Shown piece after piece: positions 29,808 to 42,400 of a stretch of DNA of 64,000 bases. Every line of letters begins with the position of its first letter. Positions within the stretch are counted from its first letter, which is position 1. The translations under genes were made by a program, and so were the position numbers. The notes under the pieces were generated by a model. It was given only the letters and a program-made list of their open reading frames with translations. It searched no databases and was not told where the DNA came from. This DNA is from Candidatus Endonucleibacter bathymodioli. Its GTDB lineage: Bacteria; Pseudomonadota; Gammaproteobacteria; Pseudomonadales; Endozoicomonadaceae. The stretch lies in assembly GCA_030674915.1 (NCBI GenBank), contig JASXSV010000002.1:186001-250000 (forward strand), given 5' to 3'.

Positions 29808-30023
29808 CTGATGTATTCTCTGGTAATACATTATAGTTGTTGTTTTGTAAGATGAGTGTTTTTTGGCGTACTATTGCTGTAAAAGAGGTTGTGATTATAT
29901 CCATTCCCTTAAAAAGTAAGAAGTTGCTGGTTGTCCGACCTTCTAATATGGACAAGCCCTAATGTGCAAGTATATTTGCCACCTCTTCTGATCTTTCCAG
30001 CTTAAACAGCGGTGGAGTGATTA

Positions 30024-30110
30024 ATGATTATTTACTCAGAAGAGTTTAAAGAATCCATAATTCAGAAAATAATGATACTTCAGAATGTTCCAGTCGGTCA
30101 ATTGCTGTGA
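30024..30110 (+). pseudogene. IS3-type orfA N-terminal fragment
   Basis: ATG at 30024 starts a 28-codon frame reading IYSEEFKESIIQKIMILQN, VPVGQLL and then a stop. This is the opening helix-turn-helix segment of an IS3-like orfA transposase. Nothing downstream continues it. The surrounding 29900-30720 interval otherwise shows no gene. Confidence 0.5.
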
Positions 30111-30418
30111 TGTGCCACTTCCCTGCGGCTGTCGTTGGCATCATGACACTGCCAAGCCTCGTCAGATCAAAGATTTGGATATATGACGGGGTATGTAAAC
30201 AGCGTGTTCTAAAAAGGATGTTAATTCTTGCTGCTAGGGAGTAGAGCTAGTACGGAGCTCACAGCCAAGGCATTAGCCTTCCTATCCAAGATATGAGGTG
30301 ATCAGTGAATAGCCATCAATATCTAAAGCAATATGAGGATGTTTATGTAATCGGATATGGATGGCTGAGACTGGAGCATTCAGAGTAATGATGACTTCAG
30401 CAGGGTATCATTACACAG

Positions 30419-30521
30419 GTATTTTGTTAACAGGCAGCAGGTTTTTTTGAGGGTTACTCCCTGATTTATGGAATATCCGACGAAATAAAGACCGCTATCC
30501 TAGTATAAAACCAAGTGTTAG
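30419..30521. repeat. Dispersed ~100-bp repeat, copy 1
   Basis: Shares order and most bases with 63225-63327: ATTTTGTTAAC, GCAGGTTTTTTTGAG, CTGATT, ACGAAATA and AGTATAAAA..AAGT. Both copies have point differences and neither encodes a protein. It is probably part of an old IS. Confidence 0.65.
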
Positions 30522-30721
30522 TTTGTTATATGTTCAATTTCACGGAAACTAATATTGTAGGTGAAATAATGATGGGAATGTATTTTACTTTGTCGGTATT
30601 ATGTTGTGCTGGGTACGGGTAATTGTTTCTAGTTTCAAGTCATAGGTTCAGGAAAGAGTCTATACTTTGAATAGTGAGCTTTATCTTTATTTGTTAATAA
30701 TAGATTTAAAAAGGAATCAGT

Positions 30722-30997
30722 ATGCTATCTGTAGAAAGAGAACACGTAGGAAGGATTAAATTATTGGTCGATAGTGGTTTATCTATGGCTGGCGCCTTCA
30801 TAAGAGTATTTGAGCACCATGTTATTTATGATCATAAACCATTGATAGATCTTATTCTCAGGCACTATGCTATTAGCGGCATTAAATTAGACTCTGACTA
30901 TTTCTTTATTGATGGCAGTCGATTAAGTATTGACACAATTAGCGATTGCATGCTGGCAACTAAAGCCATAAATAGCGATCAGCATACAAACAAGTAA
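30722..30997 (+). CDS. Small hypothetical protein
   Basis: A 91-residue protein with AAGGA seven bases before the ATG (MLSVEREHVGRIKLLVDSG). Predicted helical, with mixed charge and no signal peptide or membrane segment. Ser/Asp pairs (LDSDYFFIDGSRLSIDTISD) are near the C-terminus. I do not recognise a family. The good ribosome site and normal composition support it, but it stands alone between IS scars and could be a fragment. Confidence 0.55.
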   Translation: MLSVEREHVGRIKLLVDSGLSMAGAFIRVFEHHVIYDHKPLIDLILRHYAISGIKLDSDYFFIDGSRLSIDTISDCMLATKAINSDQHTNK

Positions 30998-31376
30998 GCA
31001 CAATTTTAAATAATAATTATTGACTAACTTTAGTGGGTGCCCAGATACTTTTTTATAAATATTCAATTTAATTATATAGGTTGTACATTCCACCTATAGT
31101 GTTATAAGTTTGTTCTGGTTGTTATGATCAACTGCTATGAATGCAGTAGTTACAGGCGCAAGGCGGTTGGGGAAAGATATTATTGTTAAGAAGCTAAAAG
31201 CAATATTGGAACCATTTGAATCAAGATATACCAACGTACTTTGAATATTCGCTTCATATTCTAGCCGCGGTTATATAGCATTCTTGCTACCAAGACTATC
31301 ATTCGTAACGTGCCAATCCGCTCCATGATCTTTTGTCAGCTGTACGTCTTTGTCGTTGAGAACCTAGTTGAGAAGC

Positions 31377-31655
31377 TTATATTGGTGTGGCATATAAGGA
31401 TATTAATGCGACCTTCATTAATGATGTTTTTGGCTTCCAGAGGACGATGAATCTTCGCCAATAATGATCCCACAGATGGTGCTCTACCAGCCGTGTTCGA
31501 AACTGTCCCAAGGTGGAGGCTTCGGGAACTTCTCCCACCGAGGTAAGGTGACAAAACTTAAGAAACAGCAGGTTTCTATACCCGTAACCATTGAAGGTTT
31601 GAGTAGAATACAAACGAGAGAAGCCCAACAGCCCAACAGCCCAACAGCCCAATAG
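31377..31655 (-). pseudogene. IS5-family transposase scar (copy 2) with an 8-bp tandem repeat
   Basis: One minus-strand frame reads VGEVPEASTLGQFRTRLVEH, then HLWD. A shifted frame continues LLAKIHRPLEAKNIINEGRI. Together they match the region of IS5 transposases just before the first catalytic Asp. The block is shared with 2050-2215. Four 8-bp units (GCCCAACA x3, GCCCAATA) at 31623-31654 lie at its upstream side. The remaining 30998-31376 interval shows no gene. Confidence 0.7.
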
Positions 31656-31856
31656 CCGATTAGTAGCAGATGAGTGAGAGCAGTCAACAGTCTCACACTC
31701 TTAATGGTGGCATACACATCTCATAAACATAGAGCGACGTGTTACGGAGAGGGAGTTTATCCCTCACTATTATTAAGTGCGATACTTGATGTTTTTGTAC
31801 AAAGAGGATGTGCCGGTGTTATGTTCTGTCAAATCATGGATTGAGAAAGACTATGG

Positions 31857-33176
31857 TTAGAGTATCAATGTTGCTGACCAACCACAGATGAGCATTGGAA
31901 CACTGAAATGCAAAAATGTTGGTATAACCGTGTCGTTAATATGATTATGTTGGCCGTCTATACTGAGCCCCATGGTTGGTCCAATTGTGGATTCTGATGC
32001 GGGAGATCCTACGTCTCCCATGGCGGCAGAGGTGCCAATTAGTGCAGCTATTGCGAGAGGGGAAAATCCCATTTGTGTGGCCAGAGGGATAAAAATAGCC
32101 GCGATGATAGGAACTGTAGAAAAAGAAGAGCCGAGGCCCATAGTAATTAATAAGCCGGTAACCAGCATCATGAAGGAGGCAAGGGGTTTATTCCCTGCTA
32201 GAAGCGCCGTGATAGAGTTAATGAACGATGGAATATCTCCAGTTTGACGCAGTACCTCACCAAAACCAGAGGCCGCCATCATTACAAAAGCAGCAAAGGC
32301 CATCATTTTAACTCCTTCAACAAATACATCGTCGGCTTTATGCCATGGGATAACATTGGAAATAACCATGACTAGAAATCCCGCAATGGCTCCAAGTAGA
32401 ATAGATTCAGTTGCGATCTGAATAAGCAGCGCCAAAACAACGGCAGAACCTACGATAAGGAATGTTCTTTTAGTAAGTTTTTGTGGGCTATCGGTAATCA
32501 CTTTGCTTTCAATTGTTCTGTAGATTCTGGGCTTCCTATAACTGACAAAAACAGCCCATAACATACCGACAAGCATGCCTGCTACAGGAATGGCCATAGC
32601 TAATGGCAAAAGGTGCTGCTCGACAAAAACGCCGTTGGTGGCTAAATTTTCGGATAGGACTTGATTCAAATAGATATTGCCAAAGCCAAAAGGAACTACC
32701 ATATAGGTGGCACAAAGGCCGAAGGTAAGCACACAGGATATTGCGCGCCTATCTAGTTTCATGCTCCCGAATGCTGTCAATAGAGGGGGGATAAGGATAG
32801 GAATAAAAGCAATATGCACAGGAATAATATTCTGAGAAGCTATTGCCATCAATAAAATTCCAAGCAATAAAGTGTACTTACCTTTGGCTTCTTTGGCATT
32901 TGTGTTTTTATCAAGCTTTTGGGCGACTCGGGAAGCTAGCCATGATGGAGCATTAGAGTAGGCAAGGGCGGCAGCAAAAGATCCTAGTAGCGCATAGCTG
33001 AGCGCGATGCTTGCTCCTCCCCCCAGTCCAAGAGTGAATGCATCCATTGTTGAGGCTATACCAAGACCTCCGTTTATTCCGGCCACAATAGCACCGATAA
33101 TGATAGAGAGCACGACATTTATTCTTGCCATACTCAAAGCCAGCATGGTGACAATACCAATAACTACTGTGTTCAT
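31857..33176 (-). CDS. NhaC/YuiF-type Na+/H+ antiporter or amino-acid transporter
   Basis: A 439-residue inner-membrane protein with 11-12 hydrophobic segments, the usual length for this family in the ion-transporter superfamily. Recognisable stretches are SQNIIPVHIAFIPILIPPLL, VPFGFGNIYLNQVL, LLITMGLGSSFSTVPIIAAI and, near the C-terminus, MGDVGSPASESTIGPTMGLS. Members are annotated as Na+/H+ antiporters, but some relatives carry amino acids such as histidine, so the substrate is open. The start has only a weak GGTG ribosome site. It lies 237 bp downstream of the giant genes on the same strand and may or may not be cotranscribed. Confidence 0.85.
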   Translation of the reverse strand: MNTVVIGIVTMLALSMARINVVLSIIIGAIVAGINGGLGIASTMDAFTLGLGGGASIALSYALLGSFAAALAYSNAPSWLASRVAQKLDKNTNAKEAKGKYTLLLGILLMAIASQNIIPVHIAFIPILIPPLLTAFGSMKLDRRAISCVLTFGLCATYMVVPFGFGNIYLNQVLSENLATNGVFVEQHLLPLAMAIPVAGMLVGMLWAVFVSYRKPRIYRTIESKVITDSPQKLTKRTFLIVGSAVVLALLIQIATESILLGAIAGFLVMVISNVIPWHKADDVFVEGVKMMAFAAFVMMAASGFGEVLRQTGDIPSFINSITALLAGNKPLASFMMLVTGLLITMGLGSSFSTVPIIAAIFIPLATQMGFSPLAIAALIGTSAAMGDVGSPASESTIGPTMGLSIDGQHNHINDTVIPTFLHFSVPMLICGWSATLIL

Positions 33177-33217
33177 ATATGCACCAGCTTTTCGTCAGGT
33201 TCTGTGAGTGCATATTA

Positions 33218-33244
33218 CACTGGTTTCTATACTCGTTACCAGTG
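33218..33244. terminator. Weak hairpin between the giant genes and the antiporter
   Basis: CACTGGT and its exact complement ACCAGTG with a 13-nt loop, about 170 nt after the stop of the 3653-residue gene. There is no T-run, so a terminator role is only suggested by position. Confidence 0.25.
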
Positions 33245-33413
33245 GCTGTGTGATGGATAGGTCAACAACCACACATCTTCAGGAATGAGGATAAGAGGAG
33301 GCTATTTATTTACCAGAAAGTGAGGAAAATATAAGCATGCTTTAAGATTAACAGATGCTTATTAGTTTTCGTGACTATTTAAAGACATATTGCCCTGTGG
33401 TTGTCCGTAAATG

Positions 33414-36400
33414 CTACGTTGGTAATGGGCGAATCAGGTACTTACTTTGGGAATTTATTTTTTGGTCTATTTTCCGTGCGTTCTCGGCCATGGTAGTTTG
33501 TATTTTTGTGTGTTTCTCAATCATACTTGGAACTAATGTTTCCGATATATGCGTGATAATTTGTTTTTTTATTTTTTTATCTTTTTCGACCGTGGCGTTA
33601 TATCTAGCACCAACGGCCTTGTGATCATTTATTTTTTCTTGAACAGACTTGCTAGTATTATCGGAGAGTGCTTTGTTAACAATGGAATCCAGAGCAGACG
33701 TCCCGTCCTTCTTCACGAATTTTAATCTCTGATAGTTCGTACCCGTGAGGTTTTTCTCTTTCTCTCCAAGCTGAGTATTTACTTTAATCAGGTCCCCTGT
33801 AGGAGTACCTGCTTGAGTTTTGATCACTATGTCTGAGGTGCCGTGATTAACGTGGGGCCTATAAGGATTATTCTCATCCGATGAGGCGGGAGTATCAGCA
33901 GATGCTTTTGTGCTAAGAAAGTGAAATATTTTATCCAGAAAATGGCATATATGACCAAAATTAACACAGTTTGATAGCGATGATACTGGTGTTAATTTCA
34001 ACATTTCTAACGTTATTAATATACCTTGTAAGAAATGTTTCATGTTCATAGAAAATTTATCAAAATCACCTGTGTTTTTGTATGATATTATATTTTTGTG
34101 TATGCTCCTCATTTGGAAAAGTCCGCTATCATGGTCTGGGTCAGATAATATGCGGCTTTTACTGCGTACTGATTGGTTATCTTTGGTAGCGTCATTGGCC
34201 AGAATATTTATTAGGCTACAAAGATTGGTTGATAATGTTTGTAATTCACTACTAGCGGTGTCTGCAAAGCATGTAGCTTTTGCTTTGTGCGCTTCTAAGG
34301 CTTGCTGATCACAGCTTTCTAGCGCTATGTTCTCAGAATTGATATCATCAGCTAGCTTCTGTAATTGAGTCTTTAACTGCTGTTGCATATTGCTTTTTGC
34401 ATAAGTATCTGATACATTTTCTGTTATGTTTGATTGTATATCTTGATTGTTACAATCTCCTTGAGAAGTTTGACTTATACTCCTTTCGGTGAGGGTGTGT
34501 ATTAACTTTTTCATCTTGTTAGCATAATGCGATTGATTGAGTGACAATTCTTCTTTCGGATCTTTGGATAAGTTCGGAGTGCTATTCGACCGTTTCGACC
34601 CCATTGAGGTGGACGGTGCGGGAGATGGAGTAAGACTGCCGAGTATCTTGTCAATCGCTGTATCGGTTTTTATTTTTAATTTTTTAGATTCCATGTCAAT
34701 CAGTTGCTTTTCTTTCCGGAATAGGTTTTGGATCTCTGCTTTCTGTTTTGCTCGAAAGGCTGAGTGTTCAAATGAAATAGTTTGTTTGGAAAAATCATTA
34801 TTAGCCCTGCTGTACATGAAAGCTTGTTTGCAGAGAATGATAGCTTCCCATTCAGCTATTTTATATTTTTTCAGTTCCTCTATATGAGGTTTTATCTGTG
34901 TATTCTTACGCCATAAAATTAATTGTGTTTCTAGTGCTGCGAGAAAAGATTCTTTCATGCTGGCTATAGGGGAGTCCTTCACTGCTTTTGATGTATTCAG
35001 TGATACTATTATTTTATGCTCACAGGCTTTGTTTAATTCGGTGTTTTCTAATTTTTTTATCGTGTTCTCGCAGCTTTCCATTTCATTCCATTGAGCTAAG
35101 GCTTTATCTCTTATGGTTTTCTGTGTACTAGAACTAGTATCATATTTCCAGTTTTCAATATCATTTTTGGTTATTATAATAGATCCGTCATAATGTCTGA
35201 AGGGGTCGTTATTTCTATCACGACCAATAGTCTGTTGCACCGTAGCTGATGATTTGTCAAAAAGATTACAAAAAACAAAAGCAGTATCTTTATGTTGTGC
35301 TGCTGTATAACCCCGTGTTTCAGTCATCCACGTTATAAATCCTTTGCCTCCATTGCTATATATTTCGTCTTTATCAGCATTGGATAGTTTGCAGCCAGTA
35401 TTCTCACCATAGATAGGGTGATCTTTAGTATATCGATAAAGATGACCATCTTTAAAATACAAATGTCCAGTAATCTTTTTGCTATGGGAGACCTTGTCAA
35501 ATGCTGCAATACCTTCTTTTGCAAGCGTTTCAGAATCTGCATTGCCTGAGTTATATTCTGGATAACAGAAGATCAAGTCTTTACTATTATTGTAAGTTGA
35601 TATAGCTTTTTCTACTGCTGCATCCACACGAGTTTGGCCGGTCTTTGTATTTATAAGTTTCCAGTCTGAATCAAGAGTATAGCGCTCGGATCTTTGTTCG
35701 CAAGTATTAACATCTTTATTTACTATATCGCTACCATCCATAATCTTATCTAAGTCGGTCCCATCAGTGAACTGCAATAGGCCAAAGTCAGTATTTGTTG
35801 AAGCGGACATAAATATTACGCGCTGTTGGGCTGCATTATACTTAAGCTGATTGTCTGTGACCGAGGCTGGGGTGATATCATTGATATCTAGTAGGTTACC
35901 AACATCATTGGCTATTGCCTCTAAGTTATTGGTGCTGTCACACTCATCTATTATTATTAGAGGATTACTCGTATTACTTGCGCTCGTTCCTGTTAGAAGA
36001 GCAATTATTTCGTTCAGTAGTTGAAAATTCTCATCTTTCTGGTTTGCGGAAAGAGATGTATGCAGTGCTATTAGAGCTGCTAAGTCGGTGGTAGACATGG
36101 AAGCTGGTGTCTTTTTTGTGTGATCATGAGAAGGATGTTTTCCGCGGACCATGCGAAGTATGCTTTTTAGTGTATTGGTGTCTTCATACCACTTATCGTT
36201 ATGTTCACTAATTTTTTTAATATCTATTCTATTGTAGGAGAAGTTCTGACGTCTAGCATACAGTGACATCTCAATATCAAAATTAGCTACATTCTCTTCT
36301 GGAGCAATATAAATACCTCCAATATTACTTTGGGATGCTTGTCTTAATAAAAACATACAGCTCGTTGTTTTACCATAACCAGTTCCAAACTGACAATATG

Positions 36401-39400
36401 TTCTTGATGGCTCTTGGGTCTTTTGTTGTGATATGTTTTGAATCTTCTTAGCAAGTTTTTTTGTCGTCTCTATTTGATAATCTCGGAGTGTGCTTTTTTG
36501 TGTGGATTCAAACATTCTGATGTAGATGTCTTGTGCTGTTAGTTGTTCTGTACTTATATCTGTAAGTCGCTTATGTAGCGTATGATGTGCACAGGATATT
36601 CTGCAATTCTCTGCATTAATAATATTAGCCGTAAGTTTTACTTCAGGAATGGTTGCATACGTGCTGTTCACACTATATTGTTTCATGTCAGCTAGAAGTT
36701 TTTCCATATCATTAATAAGTACTTGAGACCCATGTGCCCCAGTTTCGGCTACCATAAAGGCAAGTATTGTACGAGTGCATATTTCTGAAATACAATTAGA
36801 GCCTAGCAAATTTTTTGCATCTTCAGTATTACAAGGTTTCAGGTGATCTGGTAATTTTTCGAACAATGAAATCTCAAGTCTCGAGCAGTCTTCTAGATAA
36901 CCAATATATTCTTCTTTTTGGAACTGAATGTGCTGTTCCATTTTTGTTATTTGTGAATCAATACTTCTACTTACCTCTGCGTTCTTTGTTACTGGTATGA
37001 TGGTGCCAGTAAAGGCTCTTCTTGATGGAAATACAGAGCTTTTAAATTTTATTATTTCATTCTTTCTTTTGTTAATCATAGAGGTGGTAGATGTCAGGTT
37101 GTGTGTCAATTTATCTGCCATGGCATCGAAATATGTCTGCTGTAGAGTTTCGAAGTCAACAGGCAGACGTTGAGTATCTAATGGAGTAGTTATAATATCT
37201 GTGCCTCTATACTGTTTGTTTGCTCTATGTTGAAGAATAAGCACAGAGTCTGGAGTAATAGCGTAAGCGTTATGAGTTGCAAGATATGGTGTAGCTTTGG
37301 CAGTTGTGGTATTTTGCAATATACGCACGGCATTATCTATGTCTATAGGTGCTAACCATGAGCAGTTATACTTGTCCAAATTTGCACTAGCAGTCGTCAA
37401 ATATTTTTTAAAATCAGTAAGATTCTGTGTCTTATTCGTACTGGATTCATGCCTAGTTTCGTAAGCGCTATATGCTTGTTTCATAAGATATTCTGCCTGT
37501 TTTATTTGTCTCTTTTTAATACAGGCGGCATAAGCAAAGATGCACCCATCTAATATCTCTTGATCTGCATCCTTTTCTGGACCTATAGCTGTGCATTTCA
37601 ATATATGGAAGTTACCATCATTATCAATGTTTTCAATTACTTTAAAATAAAAGTGTTGGTTATTAATCAGAACAAGTTCGCCTACTTCAGTGGACATTGT
37701 GTCAGAAACCGGCAGACTGTTGCGGTGTAGTGAGCCGTTTTTGGCGGTCTCTTTAAATGGACTTTCATAATTTGGAAAAGTTAGGTATAGTGTTTGATCA
37801 CAGGTTTTATTACTACCAGATATTTCAACAGATAGTTTGCTTTCCTTAGTTTTTTGTTTGAATAGTAGCACAGGCTTTGATGATTCATCGGCAACCGTGA
37901 TTTCACCTGTTGTTGTAATCTCTTTATATTTTACATTTCTTGACTGGTGCAAATAGCTTCCTAGTAGCCCCTGACTCTTTATAGTACCATTAACAATGTT
38001 TTGAGTGCCATCGTTAGCCTCAATATTAGCCTCGAAATATGGGTTTTTGTTTTTAGCAAATAGTTCAAGCTCTTCGTTATGGGGAGATTTAACGGCGAGG
38101 CCTTGCTTATCTTGTGGTTGACCGCGATAAAATAGTTTGTCATTGGCGGAAATAGAGTGTTCTTTATCAATAAGACCCAGACATAGGTTCGAAAACTTAA
38201 GGGCTCTAGGTTTATCTTTTTTCTTGGTGAGTCCAGGTTGAGCAGTGTATCTTTTATCAAGAATGGAGAGAACAGGAGATTTAATGTCTAAAGTTAAATC
38301 TAATAGTGTGATGAGTATAGCTGACATTGATGGCTTATACGTTAGCCCATGGGACGAACAAATGCTAGTTATCATTTTTTCGGTAGATCGACAATATTGT
38401 GCATCTGCATCATTATTATCATTATTTGTCTTAGTGGCGCAGTATATTTCTGATTTCCCTTTTTCGATACTAGAGACAGTATGCTTCTGCCGACTAACCA
38501 TCCATATAATATCGGTTAATACGTCTTCGTTTTTCATGATATCTTTTGTTAGACGTAAATCATTATCACTTACTTTATTTAGAACTGTATTATACACATC
38601 TACTGGATGCTCTGTATCGTCAAATAATGAGAGTCGTATATCTTTTGGTGTGGATTTATTATTACTAATAGTTTTTGTTATAGTCTTGTCTATTGTGTTT
38701 AGTGTAAAATCAACATAATTATTCTGTTGTGTCTTAAATGCCTCTGGTAACTGTCTTCCCAGGGTGCCTAGATTTTTTATTCTTAATTTATGAGCGCACT
38801 TTTTAAGGTTTTCTGCGCGCACTTGGTATTCATGAAGGTTTTGAATAGTGATTTTTTTGGAGACGATGCTCTTTGATTGTTCGGCTATTTCCAGCAATAG
38901 CTGTCTGGAAGTCTCGGTGAATTTAAACGAGGTAATTGATTTGTTGGGTGTTATTGATCCAGGTGATTTAGTGAGCTCTGAAAACATATGAGACAACTCC
39001 ATACTTATAAACTCATCAGTGGACGTTATGTTAGATTTACTATGGTCTGAGAATTGTGTTTTGTAGGTGGCTGCTAGCGTGAGAGGTGTTACCGAGGCCT
39101 GCTCAAAGCCATCAAGTTTAGTTTTATAGTCATCAGCGTATTTTTGAATCTGGGATATAGCCTTATCTAAAGGTGGGATGACAGAGTCGGACAAATATGA
39201 TGCTATATTGCTGATCTCTGTTTTTTCGCTGGGCATTTGGTCTTGACTAGCTGACGTTGCTTTATCTTTTATAGTTTGCTCTATAGTCTGTTTTAGATTG
39301 CTAGAATCAAGCAGATACTGGTGGCACAGCTTATGGTGCTCATGTAGATTTTCAGTATCAATTACTGTTTTTTCTGTTAGATCTTTTGGGAGAGTTGTGT

Positions 39401-42400
39401 GCTCTATCTTCTGTATCGCAACGACAAGCTCTCTATGTGTACGTGCTATTTTATTAAGAGCCTGGATAATGACTGGTGTAAGTTCACGTTTGAGAGTATC
39501 TATCGCCACGTTCCCTGTCATATTGTCATTTTGACTTTGGATATTTTTTATTATCTGGTCAATATCGTCGATGTTGCCTGATTCATGTGGGGTTATAGGT
39601 GTTGTCAACGCTATCTGGCGTTTTATGGCTGCATTCTTATTTTGTTCTTCTTTGAGTTGCTTTTGTAGAGCTGATAGCTCCTTCATCTTCCCTTGTTGTT
39701 CCGTACTTAGATGCTCTATTAATGAGTTTATTTCTTTTAATTTCGTTATCAAATCTTTTTTCCCATGGAAATCAATTTGTTTTTGTATCACAGAGATGAG
39801 GTCTGAGCAACTATCGGCGTTTTTAAAGTCATAGCTGTTTATTTTATCTATAACTGACGTGTATGTTGCTATGTTCTTTTCTAGGGCACTTATTTTAGAT
39901 GTTAGGTGCTGTATTTGTGAATCTAGCTTATTATTCTGCTCTGCTGTATTTTTGATTGTGGCATCCATTTCCTCTGATGATGTTTTTTTACTCTTTAGCA
40001 AATGGGCAATGGCTTTGGCACTATCCTTCAGTGCATTTAAATCTTCGGACATATTTGTATTTGTAGGTTTGGATATTTCCGAGGTGATTTTATCTATTGC
40101 CGTGTGTATATCATCCAGGGTGTCAGATTTTATGGCGATAATAATTTGTGTTTTAATCTCATCTATTATTTTTGTTTCAGTGGCTGTTGTCTGTAATGTT
40201 TGCACCTGTGTACCAACGGTTGTTATCTGTTTAGTAAGTTCTTCGATATGGTTTTTGCAATGTTTTATTTCATTATCAAGGTCTGTCCTTGATTTTCCTC
40301 GATTGTCCAGTGTTTGTTGAAGTTCTAAGGTCTTCTGCTTTAATTCGAGGTTAAGTTGTTCTGATATTTTATGTCCACTTGTGGACTCCTTGAGAGATGC
40401 TATGGCTGCATCTAAATCTTTTTGGATATTGATTGTCTTCTCATTCAATTCATCTCTAACTTTGTCGGAGGCCTCTGATTCTTTATGTAGTTGTTTTATT
40501 ATATCAATTAATTCTTTGTTTTTGTTTTCAATATTGGTCTTTTCTTGTTTTAACTCACTGTGCTCTTTTTTAAGCGTGGAAATATTTTCAGTTGTCTGTC
40601 CTACTAAGTTATCTAGCTGTTTTTTTTCATTATTCAATGTAGTAATCTTTACTTGCAAAGATATTTCTTTTGTTTTCAATGATGTTATGTCTGCTTCTTT
40701 TTCATGTAACTGTTTTTCCTGCTCTTGTATTTTTTTGGTTAGTGCAGTGCAAGTTTCTTGTGATTTTAGTGAGGAATCTGCAAGTGAAGTGTTGGCCATG
40801 TCTAGATCTTTTTTGATTTTATCACATTCTGCTACATTATTTTGCAAGGAAATTTCTGTTTTTGTTATATCTTCTTTTGCATTTTCTATCTGGTTGTTAA
40901 GATCTAATTCTTGCATCTTTAATTCTTGTACTGTGTTCTTTTCGTTGTCTAAATTTGCAGTAGTAGTCTTGAGCTGAGACTCTAGTTTAGCATGGATTTC
41001 TATGTTTTTTGAGTTCTCTGTTTTATAATGACTAATCTCTTTTTCAAGATTATCTGCAGATTCTGTAATGTTGTCTAGATCATCTGAGGCTTTTTCCAAT
41101 GATTCTATATACTGACTGTTTTGCATTTTAAGATTTTCTTGTTCTTCGTGTAATTCACTTAGTTCTTTAGAGAGTGAGTCAATCCTCGCCTGTTGATCGC
41201 TGATCTGTGCCGTTATCGCTATGTTGTTGTCAGAATAATTTTTTATAATGTCTTCTTTGTCAGATAAGGTGCTTTGTAGCTGTTTTATAAGAGTCTCGGT
41301 TTGTTGTAACTTATCTAGGAGTTCTTTTGATTTTTCGCTGCTAGTTTTATAATCTTGGTTGGCAGTATCTAATGTACTTGTGACATCATCTAATTTTTTC
41401 TTGGCTTCGTCCAAATATGTTTTATTTTTTGTTACATCTAAGATGGCTTCTTTTAACGAAGTGGCAGCATTATATTGATCAGATGTTAACTTGTCAATTA
41501 TGTCTTTGCCTTTCTCTAATTCTGTTTCTTTGGATGTTATGGTTTGCTGCAGAGCATTTATAGTGTTATCCAGTGTGTTGTTATCTTCTTTCAGCTGCTC
41601 TATACTGCTTGACTGATCTGCAGTTTTTTCTTTCTGGTTCGTTAATTCATCCTCTAGCTCTTTAATGTTGATCTTTAGGTTATCGTTGGCCTCTTTTAAA
41701 CGAGTTTGGCTATCCTTATTATGATCCAGCATCTCTTCATGCTTCTTTAGAGATGATCTGTACTCATTTAGTTGATTCGTGTTCTGTTGTAATGCTATCG
41801 TCAAGCTTGTTTGTTGTGTTCTCAGCGTCTCTATTTCTTCTATTTGCGAATGATGTTCTTGCTTGCGATAATTTATCTCTTCCATAAAAGAGCTATTTTG
41901 TTGGGCTGTAATGTTGTTTTCTTCTGATGCTTTAGAGAGTGCGTTTTGAAGATTATTCAGTTCTGTTCTGAGCTTCTCTAATTGCTCTGTATCACTTTTG
42001 TCATCTATATTTTCTATAGAACGTTGTAATGATGTCATCTGTATCTTCAGTTTTTGATTTTTCTGTGTCAGAGTCTCAAGCTGTCTTTTTGCGATGTTGA
42101 GTTTCTCTGTAAGTTCTGTAGATCTGGAGACGATTTGTATGTTTTCAGCTGTTACCTTTTTTAATGCTACTCTGGTCTCTTCTAAGTTACGTTTTAGTTT
42201 TCTTTGTAATGAGGTGGCCTGTGTGTTTGAAAATACTTGTATGCGTAACTTTTCGGTTAAGTCTGCGGTGTCTGTTGTGTGTTTAGAGTTGCTTTCATCA
42301 AGATGTTTTTTAATTGAGAATATTTCCATTTCTAAGTTTTTGTTTTTTGTTTCCAGTTTGTCTATTATTTCCAGTCTTTCTGTTAACTGTAATAGATTGT

